From: Mediterraneibacter glycyrrhizinilyticus
Lineage (GTDB): Bacteria; Bacillota; Clostridia; Lachnospirales; Lachnospiraceae
Assembly (NCBI RefSeq): GCF_015560805.1
Contig: NZ_JADMSO010000003.1
Location: forward strand, 248,001-312,000
Length of the DNA: 64,000 nt
Direction: 5' to 3'
Part shown: one piece after another, positions 8,253 to 17,362 of the stretch
Position numbering within the stretch: position 1 is the first letter of the stretch
Layout: every line of letters starts with the position of its first letter
Made by a program: the position numbers and the translations under genes
The notes under the pieces: generated by a model
What the model was told of the DNA's origin: nothing
Seen by the model: the letters and a program-made list of their open reading frames with translations, nothing else
Databases searched by the model: none

Positions 8253-9161
8253 GTGATTATCAATACAAGGGAAGAAATTATAGAACTGACACAGGAATGG
8301 AAGGGAGAACGATTAGAAGACGGACGACCGAAAGTTCCCGATGTATATTTAGATAAATTAAGAACAATGACATTGGAAGAAATCTGGCTTCCACTTTATG
8401 TAAAAGGATACCATTTTCAATATGAAGGTGGAATGAAGCATTTACATAATGAGAAAAAATTAGTGGGAAGAGCAGTGACTTGTACTTTTATGCCGATTCG
8501 CCCGGATTTGGCAAATGTTGTACGAAATCAAGGAGAAGAAAAAGGCTGGGAAGGCTTTTTCAATCAATGGGTCGTAGATAATCTTGGAAACGGAGATGTT
8601 GTGGTTGCGGACATGTTTGATAAAGTCTATAATGGTACTTTTGTAGGAGGAAATCTTACAACTGCGATTCGTGTAAAAACAGGGAATGGCGGTGCAGTAA
8701 TCTGGGGCGGTATTCGAGATATTGAGCAGATGAAAAAGATTGATACACAAGTTTTTTATCGTGGGATCGATCCGACGCCGATTCGTGAATGTGTGTTGAC
8801 AGATCTGAATGGCGCTTGTCGGATCGGCAGCGCAGTATGTCTTCCGGGAGATATTGTAATGGGAACGGAGAGCGGATTGCTTTTCATTCCAAGTCATTTA
8901 GTAGAAGATGTAATTAATAGTGCAGAAAAGACACATGCAAAGGACATTTTTGGTTTTGAAATGTTAGAGAAAGGGATCTATACAACGGCGGCGATTGACA
9001 ATTCAGTATGGAATCTGGAAATGATGGAGCGTCTGATTGATTTTGTAGAAAAAGACGATCGCTGTAAGAAATATAGAGGATTGGATTGGAGTTTGGAACT
9101 GGGGGCTGCAAAAGGCGATCCGAAATGTTTGGAAGAAGTGCTAAAAACATGTCTCGTATGA
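8253..9161 (+). CDS. RraA family protein, probable 4-hydroxy-2-oxo-acid aldolase
   Basis: This RraA-fold protein has 302 residues. The motif WGGIRDIEQ gives an Arg-Asp pair at about residues 155-156, equivalent to the substrate- and metal-binding residues of 4-hydroxy-4-methyl-2-oxoglutarate/oxaloacetate aldolases in this family. It is longer than the 160-residue RNase E regulator RraA, which makes an enzymatic role more likely. The GTG at 8253 is preferred: AAGGAGG lies seven bases upstream, whereas an in-frame ATG at 8208 falls inside the previous gene. In the operon it could cleave a 2-keto-3-deoxy acid to pyruvate and an aldehyde. Confidence 0.82.
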   Translation: MIINTREEIIELTQEWKGERLEDGRPKVPDVYLDKLRTMTLEEIWLPLYVKGYHFQYEGGMKHLHNEKKLVGRAVTCTFMPIRPDLANVVRNQGEEKGWEGFFNQWVVDNLGNGDVVVADMFDKVYNGTFVGGNLTTAIRVKTGNGGAVIWGGIRDIEQMKKIDTQVFYRGIDPTPIRECVLTDLNGACRIGSAVCLPGDIVMGTESGLLFIPSHLVEDVINSAEKTHAKDIFGFEMLEKGIYTTAAIDNSVWNLEMMERLIDFVEKDDRCKKYRGLDWSLELGAAKGDPKCLEEVLKTCLV

Positions 9162-9194
9162 GTCTGTTTTAATTAAAAAGAAATGGGGATGGAA

Positions 9195-9875
9195 ATGAAA
9201 AGATCAGAAATTAATCGATGCATTAAGGAAATGGAAGAGCTGGTCAGAAAAAATGGATTTTGGCTTCCTCCGTTTTGCAATTTTACTCCGGAGGAATGGA
9301 AGACCAAAGGTCATGAGTATGACGAAATAAGAGATAATATGCTGGGGTGGGATATTACGGACTATGGCTTGGGTAATTGGGAAAAGGTAGGTTTTGCATT
9401 GATCACATTGCGTAATGGAAACCAGAATAATCCCAAATATTCTAAAGTGTATGCAGAAAAATTATTAATGTTAAAAGAAGGACAGCATTCGCCGATGCAT
9501 TTTCATTGGAAAAAGTCAGAAGATATAATTAATCGAGGCGGAGGCACATTGATCATCCATGTATATAATGATGACGGAAAAGAACAGTTGGCAGATACGG
9601 ATGTTTTAGTAAATGCAGATGGAAGAAGCTATTTGGTACCTGCAGGAACCGGTGTGGAACTGAAACCGGGAGAAAGTATTACACTGTGGCCGCATCAGTT
9701 TCATGATTTTGATGTGAAACCCGGGACAGGAGATGTTTTGATCGGAGAAGTATCTATGTGCAATGATGATAATACGGATAATTGTTTTCAGCCTCCGGTA
9801 GGACGTTTTCCGAAGATTGAAGAAGATGAAGCGCCATATCGTTTGCTGTGCAATGAGTATCCTACGGCGGGATAA
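9195..9875 (+). CDS. D-lyxose ketol-isomerase family cupin isomerase
   Basis: The protein of 226 residues matches the D-lyxose isomerase family (cupin fold, metal-dependent), whose members begin MKRSEIN as here. Metal-binding residues are visible as HFHWKKSEDI (two His and a Glu) and WPHQFHDFD. Characterised members interconvert D-lyxose and D-xylulose, and often D-mannose and D-fructose. The ATG at 9195 is chosen from the family start; an in-frame ATG at 9183 would add four residues. It is the last gene of the catabolic operon and is followed by a strong terminator. The physiological substrate is uncertain and may be a related ketose or amino sugar. Confidence 0.85.
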   Translation: MKRSEINRCIKEMEELVRKNGFWLPPFCNFTPEEWKTKGHEYDEIRDNMLGWDITDYGLGNWEKVGFALITLRNGNQNNPKYSKVYAEKLLMLKEGQHSPMHFHWKKSEDIINRGGGTLIIHVYNDDGKEQLADTDVLVNADGRSYLVPAGTGVELKPGESITLWPHQFHDFDVKPGTGDVLIGEVSMCNDDNTDNCFQPPVGRFPKIEEDEAPYRLLCNEYPTAG

Positions 9876-9888
9876 AAACTATTTCGGA

Positions 9889-9933
9889 GCATCAGACCGT
9901 AACGGATTCAGTTACGGTCTGATGCTTTGATTT
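9889..9933 (+). terminator. Rho-independent terminator of the catabolic operon
   Basis: A perfect 15-bp stem (GCATCAGACCGTAAC and its complement) with loop GGATTCA is followed by TTGATTTTT. It closes the operon that runs from before base 1 and may also help end the convergent gene on the minus strand. Confidence 0.9.
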
Positions 9934-9973
9934 TTGTCAAAGAAAAGAAAATTAAGGAAGAGACTGAATGGAT

Positions 9974-10570
9974 CTACATATTTTTATAAACCTCTTTCAA
10001 CATCGAAAGAATCTGCTGCTCTGAAAAACGGCTGCTGTCGATGCAAAGGTCATACCCCTGCATATCCAGCCATTTCCGGTCGGTAAAATATTCATAGTAG
10101 CTACGGCGTTCTTTATCCAATTTCTTAACAAGTCCGGCGGCATCTTTTTCAGAAATATCCAAGCGTCCGGCAACGGTTTGGACACGGGATTCGAAAGGTG
10201 CATGGATAAAAATACTGCTGCAGTTTTCTTTCAGGATCGTATTAGCGCATCGTCCGATGATGATACAGTCTTCCTTTTCCGCAATGGAACGGATGATCTC
10301 GCATTCAGATTGGAAGAGCACATCGTTCATTGGATAGAAGCGGTACTGAGGAGCCATTTGGATCGGGTCTTCTAATGGGTAACGCCACTGACTTGCGCGT
10401 TTTTCATCGACTTTGAGAAGTTCTTCGTATGGAATTCCCTCTTTTTCACTTGCAATCTGGATCAGTTCCCTGTCATAATAGTGGATTCCCAGTTCTTTCG
10501 CGAGCGCTTTTCCGAGTTTTCGTCCGTTGCTTCCATACATCCGGTTGATTGTGATAATTCGATTTGCCAT
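9974..10570 (-). CDS. Cytidylate kinase-like family protein
   Basis: This 198-residue protein belongs to the cytidylate kinase-like P-loop family common in Clostridia. It starts ANRIITINRMYGSNGRKLGKALAKELGIHYYDREL, with GSNGRKLG in place of a canonical GxxGxGK Walker A, followed by CIIIGRCANTIL and the LID-like segment DKERRSYYEYFTDRKW. It is not the housekeeping Cmk, and its real substrate is unknown. The start at 10570 follows AAGGAG with proper spacing; the ATG six codons upstream lies before that site. It converges with the catabolic operon and is divergent from ddh. Confidence 0.85.
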   Translation of the reverse strand: MANRIITINRMYGSNGRKLGKALAKELGIHYYDRELIQIASEKEGIPYEELLKVDEKRASQWRYPLEDPIQMAPQYRFYPMNDVLFQSECEIIRSIAEKEDCIIIGRCANTILKENCSSIFIHAPFESRVQTVAGRLDISEKDAAGLVKKLDKERRSYYEYFTDRKWLDMQGYDLCIDSSRFSEQQILSMLKEVYKNM

Positions 10571-10720
10571 AATGATCGCTCCTTCCATTGGTGTATTGAT
10601 TTAGTTCTATTATAACAAAATAATCTGAAAATTTCTATCTGTACCAGAAAAAATAATACAAAAAGAATGTGTGAGATATAGCTCTTTTTTGTATTAAAGT
10701 GAAAAAGTGAAGATTAAAAC

Positions 10721-10749
10721 TTGCACAATGTTTTTTTTGCGATTATAAT
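10721..10749 (+). promoter_or_regulatory. Sigma-A-type promoter for ddh
   Basis: TTGCAC and TATAAT are separated by 17 bases, about 65 bp upstream of the ddh start. This is close to the vegetative consensus and the only good match in the 240-bp divergent gap. Confidence 0.7.
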
Positions 10750-10754
10750 AAAGG

Positions 10755-10780
10755 CTGGCTGTAAAAAGGCAGCCGGTTTT
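10755..10780 (+). other. Leader hairpin with short U-tract upstream of ddh
   Basis: CTGGCTG pairs with CAGCCGG (one G-U) across a short loop and is followed by TTTT, directly behind the predicted transcription start. It looks like a weak terminator or attenuator in the ddh leader; no competing structure was identified. Confidence 0.45.
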
Positions 10781-10813
10781 ACAAAAAATTCAAGGAGAAA
10801 GAGGTAGCAGCGT

Positions 10814-11797
10814 ATGATTAAAATCGGTATTTTTGGCTATGGAAATCTGGGACGCGGTGTGGAATGTGCGATCAAGCAGAATGATGATCTTGAATTAGCA
10901 GCCGTGTTTACCCGTCGGGATCCGGAAACAGTGACAATTTTAACAGAGACAGCAGAAGTGTGCCGGGCGGAAGATGTGGAATCCTGGAAAGATAAAATTG
11001 ATGTTATGATTCTCTGCGGAGGAAGCGCGACGGATCTCCCGGTGCAGTCTCCAAAGCTGGCAGAGATGTTTCATATTGTAGATAGTTTTGATACACACGC
11101 AAAGATCCCGGAGCATTTTGCAAATGTGGATGCAGCGGCGAAAAAAGGCGGAAAGGTCGGCATTATTTCTGTGGGCTGGGATCCGGGAATGTTTTCACTG
11201 AACCGTTTGTATGCAAGTGCGGTACTTCCGGACGGAAAGGATTATACATTCTGGGGAAAAGGCGTCAGCCAGGGACATTCCGATGCGGTACGGCGGATTG
11301 CAGGCGTAAAAGATGCAAAACAGTATACCATTCCGGTGGAGGCTGCTCTTGATGCAGTGCGCGGCGGTGAGAATCCGGAACTCTCTACACGCGAAAAACA
11401 TACAAGAGAGTGCTTCGTCGTATTAGAGGACGGAGCAGATGCGGCAAAAGTGGAAGAAGAGATCAAGACGATGCCGAATTATTTTGCGGATTATGACACA
11501 ACCGTTCACTTTATCAGCGAAGAGGAACTGAAACGCGATCATAGTGGAATCCCGCACGGCGGATTTGTTCTGCGAAGCGGAAAAACAGGCTGGGAAAAAG
11601 AAAATAATCATCTGATCGAGTATCGTCTGAAGCTGGATTCCAATCCGGAATTTACATCCAGCGTACTGGCGGCATATGCGAGAGCTGCTTATCGATTGGG
11701 AGAAGAAGGACAGAGCGGATGCAAGACAGTATTTGACATTGCACCGGCATACTTAAGTGCAAAAGACGGAGCAGAACTTCGAGCTTCTATGTTGTAA
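10814..11797 (+). CDS. ddh: meso-diaminopimelate D-dehydrogenase
   Basis: The 327-residue protein starts MIKIGIFGYGNLGRGVE, an NADP-binding Rossmann motif, and shows the family segments ILCGGSATDLP, VDSFDTHAKIPEHF, SVGWDPGMFSLNR and WGKGVSQGHSDAVRR. Ddh (EC 1.4.1.16) reductively aminates tetrahydrodipicolinate directly to meso-diaminopimelate, bypassing the succinylase/acetylase routes to lysine and peptidoglycan precursor. Length and start match the family, with GGAGAAAGAGG upstream. It has its own promoter and is followed by a small cupin gene 41 bp downstream. Confidence 0.96.
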   Translation: MIKIGIFGYGNLGRGVECAIKQNDDLELAAVFTRRDPETVTILTETAEVCRAEDVESWKDKIDVMILCGGSATDLPVQSPKLAEMFHIVDSFDTHAKIPEHFANVDAAAKKGGKVGIISVGWDPGMFSLNRLYASAVLPDGKDYTFWGKGVSQGHSDAVRRIAGVKDAKQYTIPVEAALDAVRGGENPELSTREKHTRECFVVLEDGADAAKVEEEIKTMPNYFADYDTTVHFISEEELKRDHSGIPHGGFVLRSGKTGWEKENNHLIEYRLKLDSNPEFTSSVLAAYARAAYRLGEEGQSGCKTVFDIAPAYLSAKDGAELRASML

Positions 11798-11838
11798 ATA
11801 AAGACAGAAAAGGCGACAGATGAAAGGAGAGATCGGAT

Positions 11839-12165
11839 ATGACAACGAGACGTGTGGAGAACATGGCCGGCGGTGAGGGACATGTGATCATAAAAGAGAT
11901 TTTGGATGAAAAAGCATTGAACGGAAAATGCGGATTATATGCAGAGGTAACGTTGGAGCATGGCTGTTCACTTGGTTACCATGAACATCACAATGAGAGT
12001 GAAACATATTATATCCTTTCAGGAGAGGGTGAATACAATGACAATGGCAATCTGCGTCCTGTAAAAGCCGGAGATGTCACATTTACGCCTGATGGATGCG
12101 GACATGGACTTCGCAATACCGGTTTGGAAGATCTGGTCTTTATGGCGCTGATCATTTTTGATTAA
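11839..12165 (+). CDS. Small cupin domain protein
   Basis: The 108-residue single-domain cupin carries both motifs: GYHEHHNESETYYILSGEG (His, His, Glu metal ligands) and PDGCGHGLRNTG (third His). It has AAAGGAGAG before the ATG and probably shares the ddh transcript. Small cupins of this type have no common function; metal-dependent sugar or amino-acid chemistry and ligand sensing are possible. A strong bidirectional terminator follows the stop. Confidence 0.85.
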   Translation: MTTRRVENMAGGEGHVIIKEILDEKALNGKCGLYAEVTLEHGCSLGYHEHHNESETYYILSGEGEYNDNGNLRPVKAGDVTFTPDGCGHGLRNTGLEDLVFMALIIFD

Positions 12166-12171
12166 GAGTAT

Positions 12172-12226
12172 AATTAAGAAAAGGGTCGCATACGGAGAAT
12201 ATCCATATGCGACCCTTTTCTTAATT
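12172..12226. terminator. Bidirectional terminator between cupin and membrane-protein genes
   Basis: A perfect 21-bp inverted repeat (arms 12172-12192 and 12206-12226, loop of 13) has A-rich left and T-rich right ends, so it can terminate on both strands. The right arm overlaps the stop codon of the minus-strand gene. Confidence 0.92.
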
Positions 12227-13127
12227 ACAATGATAAACTGTATTTTCGGAACAGGCAGGAAATTACGCCTGCCAGACATAAACCAAACAATGCGTTGTGC
12301 ATGGAACCAAATACATCGAGCGCGCCTTTCAATCCGATCAAAATATCGTGGATCTCGGGAATCCATTCATTGACGAGAAAAGAAGCGTAGGAACAAATAT
12401 AGATAAAGATAAAAGAGAACAGTCCGCGACCGACGTCTTCTTTGTAAGTTCCGTATGAATCTCTTACCCGGACACGGGTCATTGTCCAAAGCATGGAACA
12501 GAGTTCATAGAGGATAAAAAACGCGGCGACCGCAATGTAGGACGCGAGGCGGATCGTATAATTGTTGCTGCTGATCTCTTGTTTTAAATCTCCGTAGGGA
12601 GCGCTGCCGCGCAAAAATGTGTACGCCATCAATCCAATGATCGCCAGGATCAGTAATGCCGAAAGATTGCGGACGATCGTCTGTACGATCCGGAGGAGGG
12701 TGTTTCCGCCTTTCTGGATCGGAGCGGCAAGCCGGGTCGGGCGATAGCTTCTGCGGCGTTTTTTTCTCCGGCGTGTTCCGGAGACAGCGCGGGAAGAAGA
12801 ATCACGGTATTTGCGGCTTCGACGGTTATCGTAATCATCGTCACCATCGTCATAATCATCTTCGTATTCGTCATCATATTTGCCATTATAAGGATCATCG
12901 TATTCATCGTCGTAGTCCTCATCATAACAATCTTCGTATGCATCGTCGTATTCTTCCTCATAACGATCATCATCGTACGCATCTTCAAAGTCATCTGCAT
13001 AGTATGGCGTGACAGAATCGGTATTGAGATCTACATTGGATGTATTATAGTGAAATGGAATTTCTTCCTCATATGTAACTTCAAAATCATCGTCAAAATA
13101 CTGTGTGTTCTTTTTGTGAGATGGCAT
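12225..13127 (-). CDS. Membrane protein with Asp/Glu/Tyr-rich N-terminal tail, unknown function
   Basis: I do not recognise this 300-residue protein beyond its architecture. Residues of roughly 40-105 are almost entirely Asp, Glu and Tyr, followed by an Arg/Lys-rich stretch (RRRKKRRRSYRP), and then about four hydrophobic segments (LSALLILAIIGLMAYTFL, IAVAAFFILYELCSML, GLFSFIFIYICSYA, ALFGLCLAGVISCL). The acidic tail should be disordered and cytoplasmic, with the basic stretch next to the membrane. The start is ATG at 13127, with AAGGGGAG upstream; a TTG one codon earlier is less likely. It stands alone between a terminator and the divergent ABC-F gene. Confidence 0.8.
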   Translation of the reverse strand: MPSHKKNTQYFDDDFEVTYEEEIPFHYNTSNVDLNTDSVTPYYADDFEDAYDDDRYEEEYDDAYEDCYDEDYDDEYDDPYNGKYDDEYEDDYDDGDDDYDNRRSRKYRDSSSRAVSGTRRRKKRRRSYRPTRLAAPIQKGGNTLLRIVQTIVRNLSALLILAIIGLMAYTFLRGSAPYGDLKQEISSNNYTIRLASYIAVAAFFILYELCSMLWTMTRVRVRDSYGTYKEDVGRGLFSFIFIYICSYASFLVNEWIPEIHDILIGLKGALDVFGSMHNALFGLCLAGVISCLFRKYSLSL

Positions 13128-13332
13128 CAAAACTCCCCTTTCTAACTACCGGATGTCAATTTTACATCTGCTCTATCTTATTACCTTTTGAAGAGAAACT
13201 CAAGTATTCCGGTAAAAAATTCATAAAGTTCTAAGAAAGGAGTGCCTTTTAGGCAAAAAAATGGTACAATATGCCCGTATGTTTTTTGAAAACAGGATCT
13301 ATAAATCGGAAACAGATAAAAGGAACGAGCGT

Positions 13333-15150
13333 ATGAATATACTAAATATTGAACATATCAGCAAAAATTTCGGGGAGAAGCTGATTTTTGACGATGTTTC
13401 TTATGGTATCCATGAGGGCGACAAGATCGGGATCGTCGGGATCAACGGAACCGGAAAAACAACATTTTTAAAGATGATCGCAGGTCTGGAAGAGCCGGAC
13501 AACGGGCAGATCATCCGCCAGAACGGGCTTTGCATTACGTATCTTCCGCAGAATCCGGAGTTTCCGGAGGGGGCAAATGTACTGGATTATGTTGCGGATG
13601 GGAAGTGGGAGCAGGACTGGAACACGGAGAGTGAAGCGAAAACCGTGCTCACGAGACTTGGCATCACCGAATATATGGCGAAGATCGAGACGTTGTCCGG
13701 CGGACAGAAAAAAAGGGTCGCACTGGCAAGGACTTTGGTGAATCCGGCAGATGTACTCGTGCTGGATGAGCCGACGAACCACATAGACAATGAGATGGCA
13801 ATGTGGCTGGAAGAGTATTTGAACCGGTTTAAAGGTGTGCTGATCATGGTCACGCACGACCGTTATTTCCTGGATCGGGTGACGAATAAGATACTGGAGA
13901 TCGATCATGGAAAAGTGTATGGCTATGCGGAAAATTATTCCGGATTTCTGGAGTTGAAAGCGCAGCGGGAAGAGATGGAACTCGCGTCGGAGAGAAAACG
14001 GCAGAGCGTACTCCGAATGGAACTGGAGTGGGCGAAGCGGGGATGTCGGGCAAGAAGTACAAAGCAGCGGGCACGTCTGGAGCGTCTGGAGGCGCTGAAA
14101 AACGGAAAAGCGCCGACGCAGGAGAAGCAGGTGGAGCTGGATTCGATCGGTATCCGTATGGGGAAAAAGACGATCGAGCTGCATCATATTTCCAAGAGTT
14201 ACGGTGAGAAGAAGCTGATCGACGATTTTGATTATATCGTGCTGAAAAATCAGAGGCTCGGGATCATCGGACCGAATGGATGCGGCAAATCCACATTGAT
14301 GAAGATTATTACCGGAAAGATCGAGCCGGATCATGGAGACGTGGAAATCGGAGATACGATACAGATCGGATATTTTGCGCAGGAAGCGGAGGCGATGGAT
14401 CCAAAGCAGCGGGTCATCGATTATATGAAAGATACGGCGGAATATGTGCCGACGAAAGACGGACGGATCACAGTGTCACAGATGCTGGAGCGTTTTTTGT
14501 TTGATCCGGTAATGCAGTATACGCCGATCGGGAAACTTTCCGGAGGAGAAAAGCGTCGGTTGTATTTGCTGAAAGTATTGATGGAAGCGCCAAATGTCCT
14601 GATACTGGATGAGCCGACCAATGATCTGGATATCCCGACGCTTACGATCCTGGAGGATTATCTGGATTCTTTTTCGGGGATTGTGATCACGGTGTCGCAT
14701 GACCGCTATTTTCTGGACAATGTTGTGGACCGGATCTTCGCGTTTGAGGGAGACGGAATTTTAAAACAGTATGAGGGCGGGTATACCGACTATCTGGAAG
14801 CTGTGTCAAGACAGCATCCGGATCAGGAAAGCGCGGGAGCGAAGCCGGGCGCAGACACGAAAAACGGGGAAAAGGCATCGGCAAAAGACTGGAAACAAAA
14901 TCAGCCGGCGAAAGTGAAATTTTCGTACAAAGAACAGCGGGAGTTTGAGTCGATCGACGGAGAGATTGCAGAATTGGAAGAAATGATCGGCTCTTTGGAG
15001 CGGGAAATTTTGGCAAATGCAACCAATTCAGTAAAATTATCGGAGCTGATGACACAAAAAGAGCAGGCGGAAACGAAGTTGGAAGAGAAGATGGACCGGT
15101 GGGTTTATCTCAATGATCTGGCAGAACAGATGGGAATGAAGACAACATAA
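13333..15150 (+). CDS. ABC-F family ATPase (ribosome-associated type)
   Basis: The 605-residue protein has two ABC domains in one chain and no membrane segment. Walker A motifs are GINGTGKTT (near residue 36) and GPNGCGKST (near 312), signatures are LSGGQKKR and LSGGEKRR, and Walker B regions end LDEPTNH and LDEPTND. A charged C-terminal helix (about 545-600) resembles the Uup/YfmR coiled coil. ABC-F proteins resolve stalled ribosomes or, in some cases, protect against antibiotics; the long C-terminal extension favours a Uup/YfmR housekeeping role. The start MNILNIEHISKNF at 13333 fits the family; earlier in-frame codons lack a ribosome-binding site. Confidence 0.92.
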   Translation: MNILNIEHISKNFGEKLIFDDVSYGIHEGDKIGIVGINGTGKTTFLKMIAGLEEPDNGQIIRQNGLCITYLPQNPEFPEGANVLDYVADGKWEQDWNTESEAKTVLTRLGITEYMAKIETLSGGQKKRVALARTLVNPADVLVLDEPTNHIDNEMAMWLEEYLNRFKGVLIMVTHDRYFLDRVTNKILEIDHGKVYGYAENYSGFLELKAQREEMELASERKRQSVLRMELEWAKRGCRARSTKQRARLERLEALKNGKAPTQEKQVELDSIGIRMGKKTIELHHISKSYGEKKLIDDFDYIVLKNQRLGIIGPNGCGKSTLMKIITGKIEPDHGDVEIGDTIQIGYFAQEAEAMDPKQRVIDYMKDTAEYVPTKDGRITVSQMLERFLFDPVMQYTPIGKLSGGEKRRLYLLKVLMEAPNVLILDEPTNDLDIPTLTILEDYLDSFSGIVITVSHDRYFLDNVVDRIFAFEGDGILKQYEGGYTDYLEAVSRQHPDQESAGAKPGADTKNGEKASAKDWKQNQPAKVKFSYKEQREFESIDGEIAELEEMIGSLEREILANATNSVKLSELMTQKEQAETKLEEKMDRWVYLNDLAEQMGMKTT

Positions 15151-15271
15151 TTACATATGCTTGCACGAAATGTTTATATACTTTTTTTTAGGAATCATCT
15201 ATAATGGGGGCAAATGAAACAGAGAAATTCAAAGGAGTATCAGTCCCCCAGAGGTAAAAGGAGGAAGAATC

Positions 15272-16198
15272 ATGCAGAAACCAGTGCTGGTTATTATGGC
15301 CGCGGGAATGGGAAGCCGCTACGGCGGACTCAAACAGATCGATCCGGTGGATCAGGACGGTCACATTATTATGGACTTTTCGATTTATGACGCGAAGAGA
15401 GCCGGATTTGAGAAAGTGGTATTTATCATCAAAAAAGCGATTGAAAAAGAATTCAAAGAGAGTATCGGGAACAGAGTCAGTCAGTATATGGACGTATCTT
15501 ATGTATATCAGGAACTGGATACACTTCCGGACGGATTTGAAGTACCCAAGGGAAGAGAAAAGCCGTTTGGCACCGGACATGCGATCCTGAGTTGTAAAGG
15601 AATCGTAGACGGACCGTTTGCGGTAGTGAACGCCGATGATTATTACGGAGTGCATGCATTCCGGACGATGTACGACTATCTGTCAACACATGCGGACGAC
15701 GACAAATACCGTTATGCGATGGTTGGCTATATTCTGGAAAATACACTGACGGAGAACGGATATGTATCCAGAGGGATCTGTGAGACGGATGCGGACGGAT
15801 ATTTAAGCGGGATCACAGAGCGTACTCACATCGAAAAACGTGATGGAGGCGTTGCGTTTACCGAAGATGACGGCGCAAACTGGATGCCGATTTCCGGACA
15901 GAGTATCGCTTCGATGAATATGTTTGGATTCACGGCAAGCATGCTCAAAGAACTGGAAAGCCGTTTCCCGGCATTTTTGGAAAAAGGGCTGAAAGAGAAT
16001 CCGATGAAATGCGAGTATTTCCTGCCGTCCGTGGTGGGCGAGCTGATCGCGGAAGAAAAAGCGACGGTGAAAGTGCTGAAATCAACCGACCGCTGGTATG
16101 GGATTACTTATAAAGAGGATAAGGAAATGGTTGTGGAAGCGATCCGGAAGCTGAAAGACGAGGGCGTTTATCCACAGCACCTCTGGAAAGCGGAATAA
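15272..16198 (+). CDS. NDP-sugar-type nucleotidyltransferase
   Basis: The 308-residue protein has the nucleotidyltransferase fold start LVIMAAGMGSRYGGLKQ (signature GxGxR), with GTGHAIL and VNADDYYG providing nucleotide and metal-binding residues. It is similar to sugar-phosphate nucleotidylyltransferases but lacks a hexapeptide-repeat tail, and the family is often annotated simply as nucleotidyltransferase in Lachnospiraceae. It precedes galE by 84 bp, suggesting nucleotide-sugar supply for envelope polymers. AAAGGAGG precedes the ATG, and TATAAT at 15200-15205 is a probable -10. Confidence 0.88.
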   Translation: MQKPVLVIMAAGMGSRYGGLKQIDPVDQDGHIIMDFSIYDAKRAGFEKVVFIIKKAIEKEFKESIGNRVSQYMDVSYVYQELDTLPDGFEVPKGREKPFGTGHAILSCKGIVDGPFAVVNADDYYGVHAFRTMYDYLSTHADDDKYRYAMVGYILENTLTENGYVSRGICETDADGYLSGITERTHIEKRDGGVAFTEDDGANWMPISGQSIASMNMFGFTASMLKELESRFPAFLEKGLKENPMKCEYFLPSVVGELIAEEKATVKVLKSTDRWYGITYKEDKEMVVEAIRKLKDEGVYPQHLWKAE

Positions 16199-16282
16199 AG
16201 AGAAAAATGAAAGAAACCGGGCAAACAAGGAAAAGAAAAGCGGGCAAAAGAACGCAGTAAAAGCAGTGAGGAGGAAAAGAAC

Positions 16283-17299
16283 ATGGCAATTTTAGTAGCT
16301 GGCGGAGCAGGCTATATCGGAAGTCATACTTGTGTGGAACTGTTGAACAGAGGATTTGAGGTTGTTGTAGTAGACAATCTCTACAATTCCAGTGAGATAG
16401 CATTGGAGCGGGTACAGCAGATCACAGGAAAAACATTGAAATTTTATAAAGGAGATCTTCTGAACCGAGAGGATCTGGAACCGATTTTTGAGAAAGAAGA
16501 GATCGAGGCGGTCATCAATTTTGCGGGACTCAAAGCGGTTGGAGAGTCTGTTGCAAAACCGTGGGAATATTATCACAACAATATTACAGGTACGTTGATC
16601 CTCTGCGATGTGATGCGCAAGCATGGCTGTAAGAACATGATCTTCAGTTCTTCCGCAACGGTATACGGAGATCCGGCGGAGATTCCGATCACCGAGAATT
16701 GTCCGAAAGGCGAGATCACCAATCCTTACGGACAGACAAAGGGCATGCTGGAACAGATCCTGACCGATCTTCATGTCGGGGATCCGGAATGGAATATCAT
16801 GCTTTTGAGATACTTTAATCCGATCGGCGCACACGAGTCCGGTCTGATCGGAGAAGATCCGAAAGGGATTCCGAACAACCTGGTTCCGTACATTGCACAG
16901 GTTGCAGTCGGCAAGCTGAAATGTCTCGGCGTATTCGGAGACGACTACGACACTCCGGACGGAACCGGTGTGAGAGATTACATCCATGTAGTAGATCTGG
17001 CTGTCGGACATGTGAAAGCGATCGAGAAAATGCGTACGAGCAAGGGTGTGCATATCTATAATCTCGGAACCGGCGTCGGATACAGCGTATTGGATGTCGT
17101 AAAGGCATATGAAAAAGCTTGCGGAAAAGAGATCCCATATGAGATCAAAGCGCGCAGACCGGGCGATATTGCCACATGCTATTGCGATGCGACAAAGGCA
17201 AAAGAGGAACTCAGCTGGGTTGCCGAGAGAGGGATCGAGGAGATGTGTGCGGATTCCTGGAGATGGCAGTCCAACAATCCGGACGGATACAGAAGCTGA
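16283..17299 (+). CDS. galE: UDP-glucose 4-epimerase
   Basis: The 338-residue short-chain dehydrogenase-type epimerase starts [16 protein letters not shown], the NAD-binding GxxGxxG motif. It has FSSSATVYG and the catalytic YxxxK as YGQTK (near residue 149), then [19 protein letters not shown] and [10 protein letters not shown]. It interconverts UDP-glucose and UDP-galactose for galactose catabolism and polysaccharide precursors. Length is standard. GAGGAGG lies upstream. It probably shares a transcript with the nucleotidyltransferase gene. Confidence 0.96.
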   Translation: MAILVAGGAGYIGSHTCVELLNRGFEVVVVDNLYNSSEIALERVQQITGKTLKFYKGDLLNREDLEPIFEKEEIEAVINFAGLKAVGESVAKPWEYYHNNITGTLILCDVMRKHGCKNMIFSSSATVYGDPAEIPITENCPKGEITNPYGQTKGMLEQILTDLHVGDPEWNIMLLRYFNPIGAHESGLIGEDPKGIPNNLVPYIAQVAVGKLKCLGVFGDDYDTPDGTGVRDYIHVVDLAVGHVKAIEKMRTSKGVHIYNLGTGVGYSVLDVVKAYEKACGKEIPYEIKARRPGDIATCYCDATKAKEELSWVAERGIEEMCADSWRWQSNNPDGYRS

Positions 17300-17362
17300 T
17301 GCGCTGACTTTCTGAAAGAGGAACTTTCAGGCGAACACATTTATGAAATAAAAAATGAAATA

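Noticed and set aside
12650-13012. His- and Met-rich frames opposite and within the Asp/Tyr-rich tail
   Set aside because: Repetitive GAT/TAC-type codons give open frames on both strands; only the minus-strand 300-residue frame has a start signal and membrane segments.
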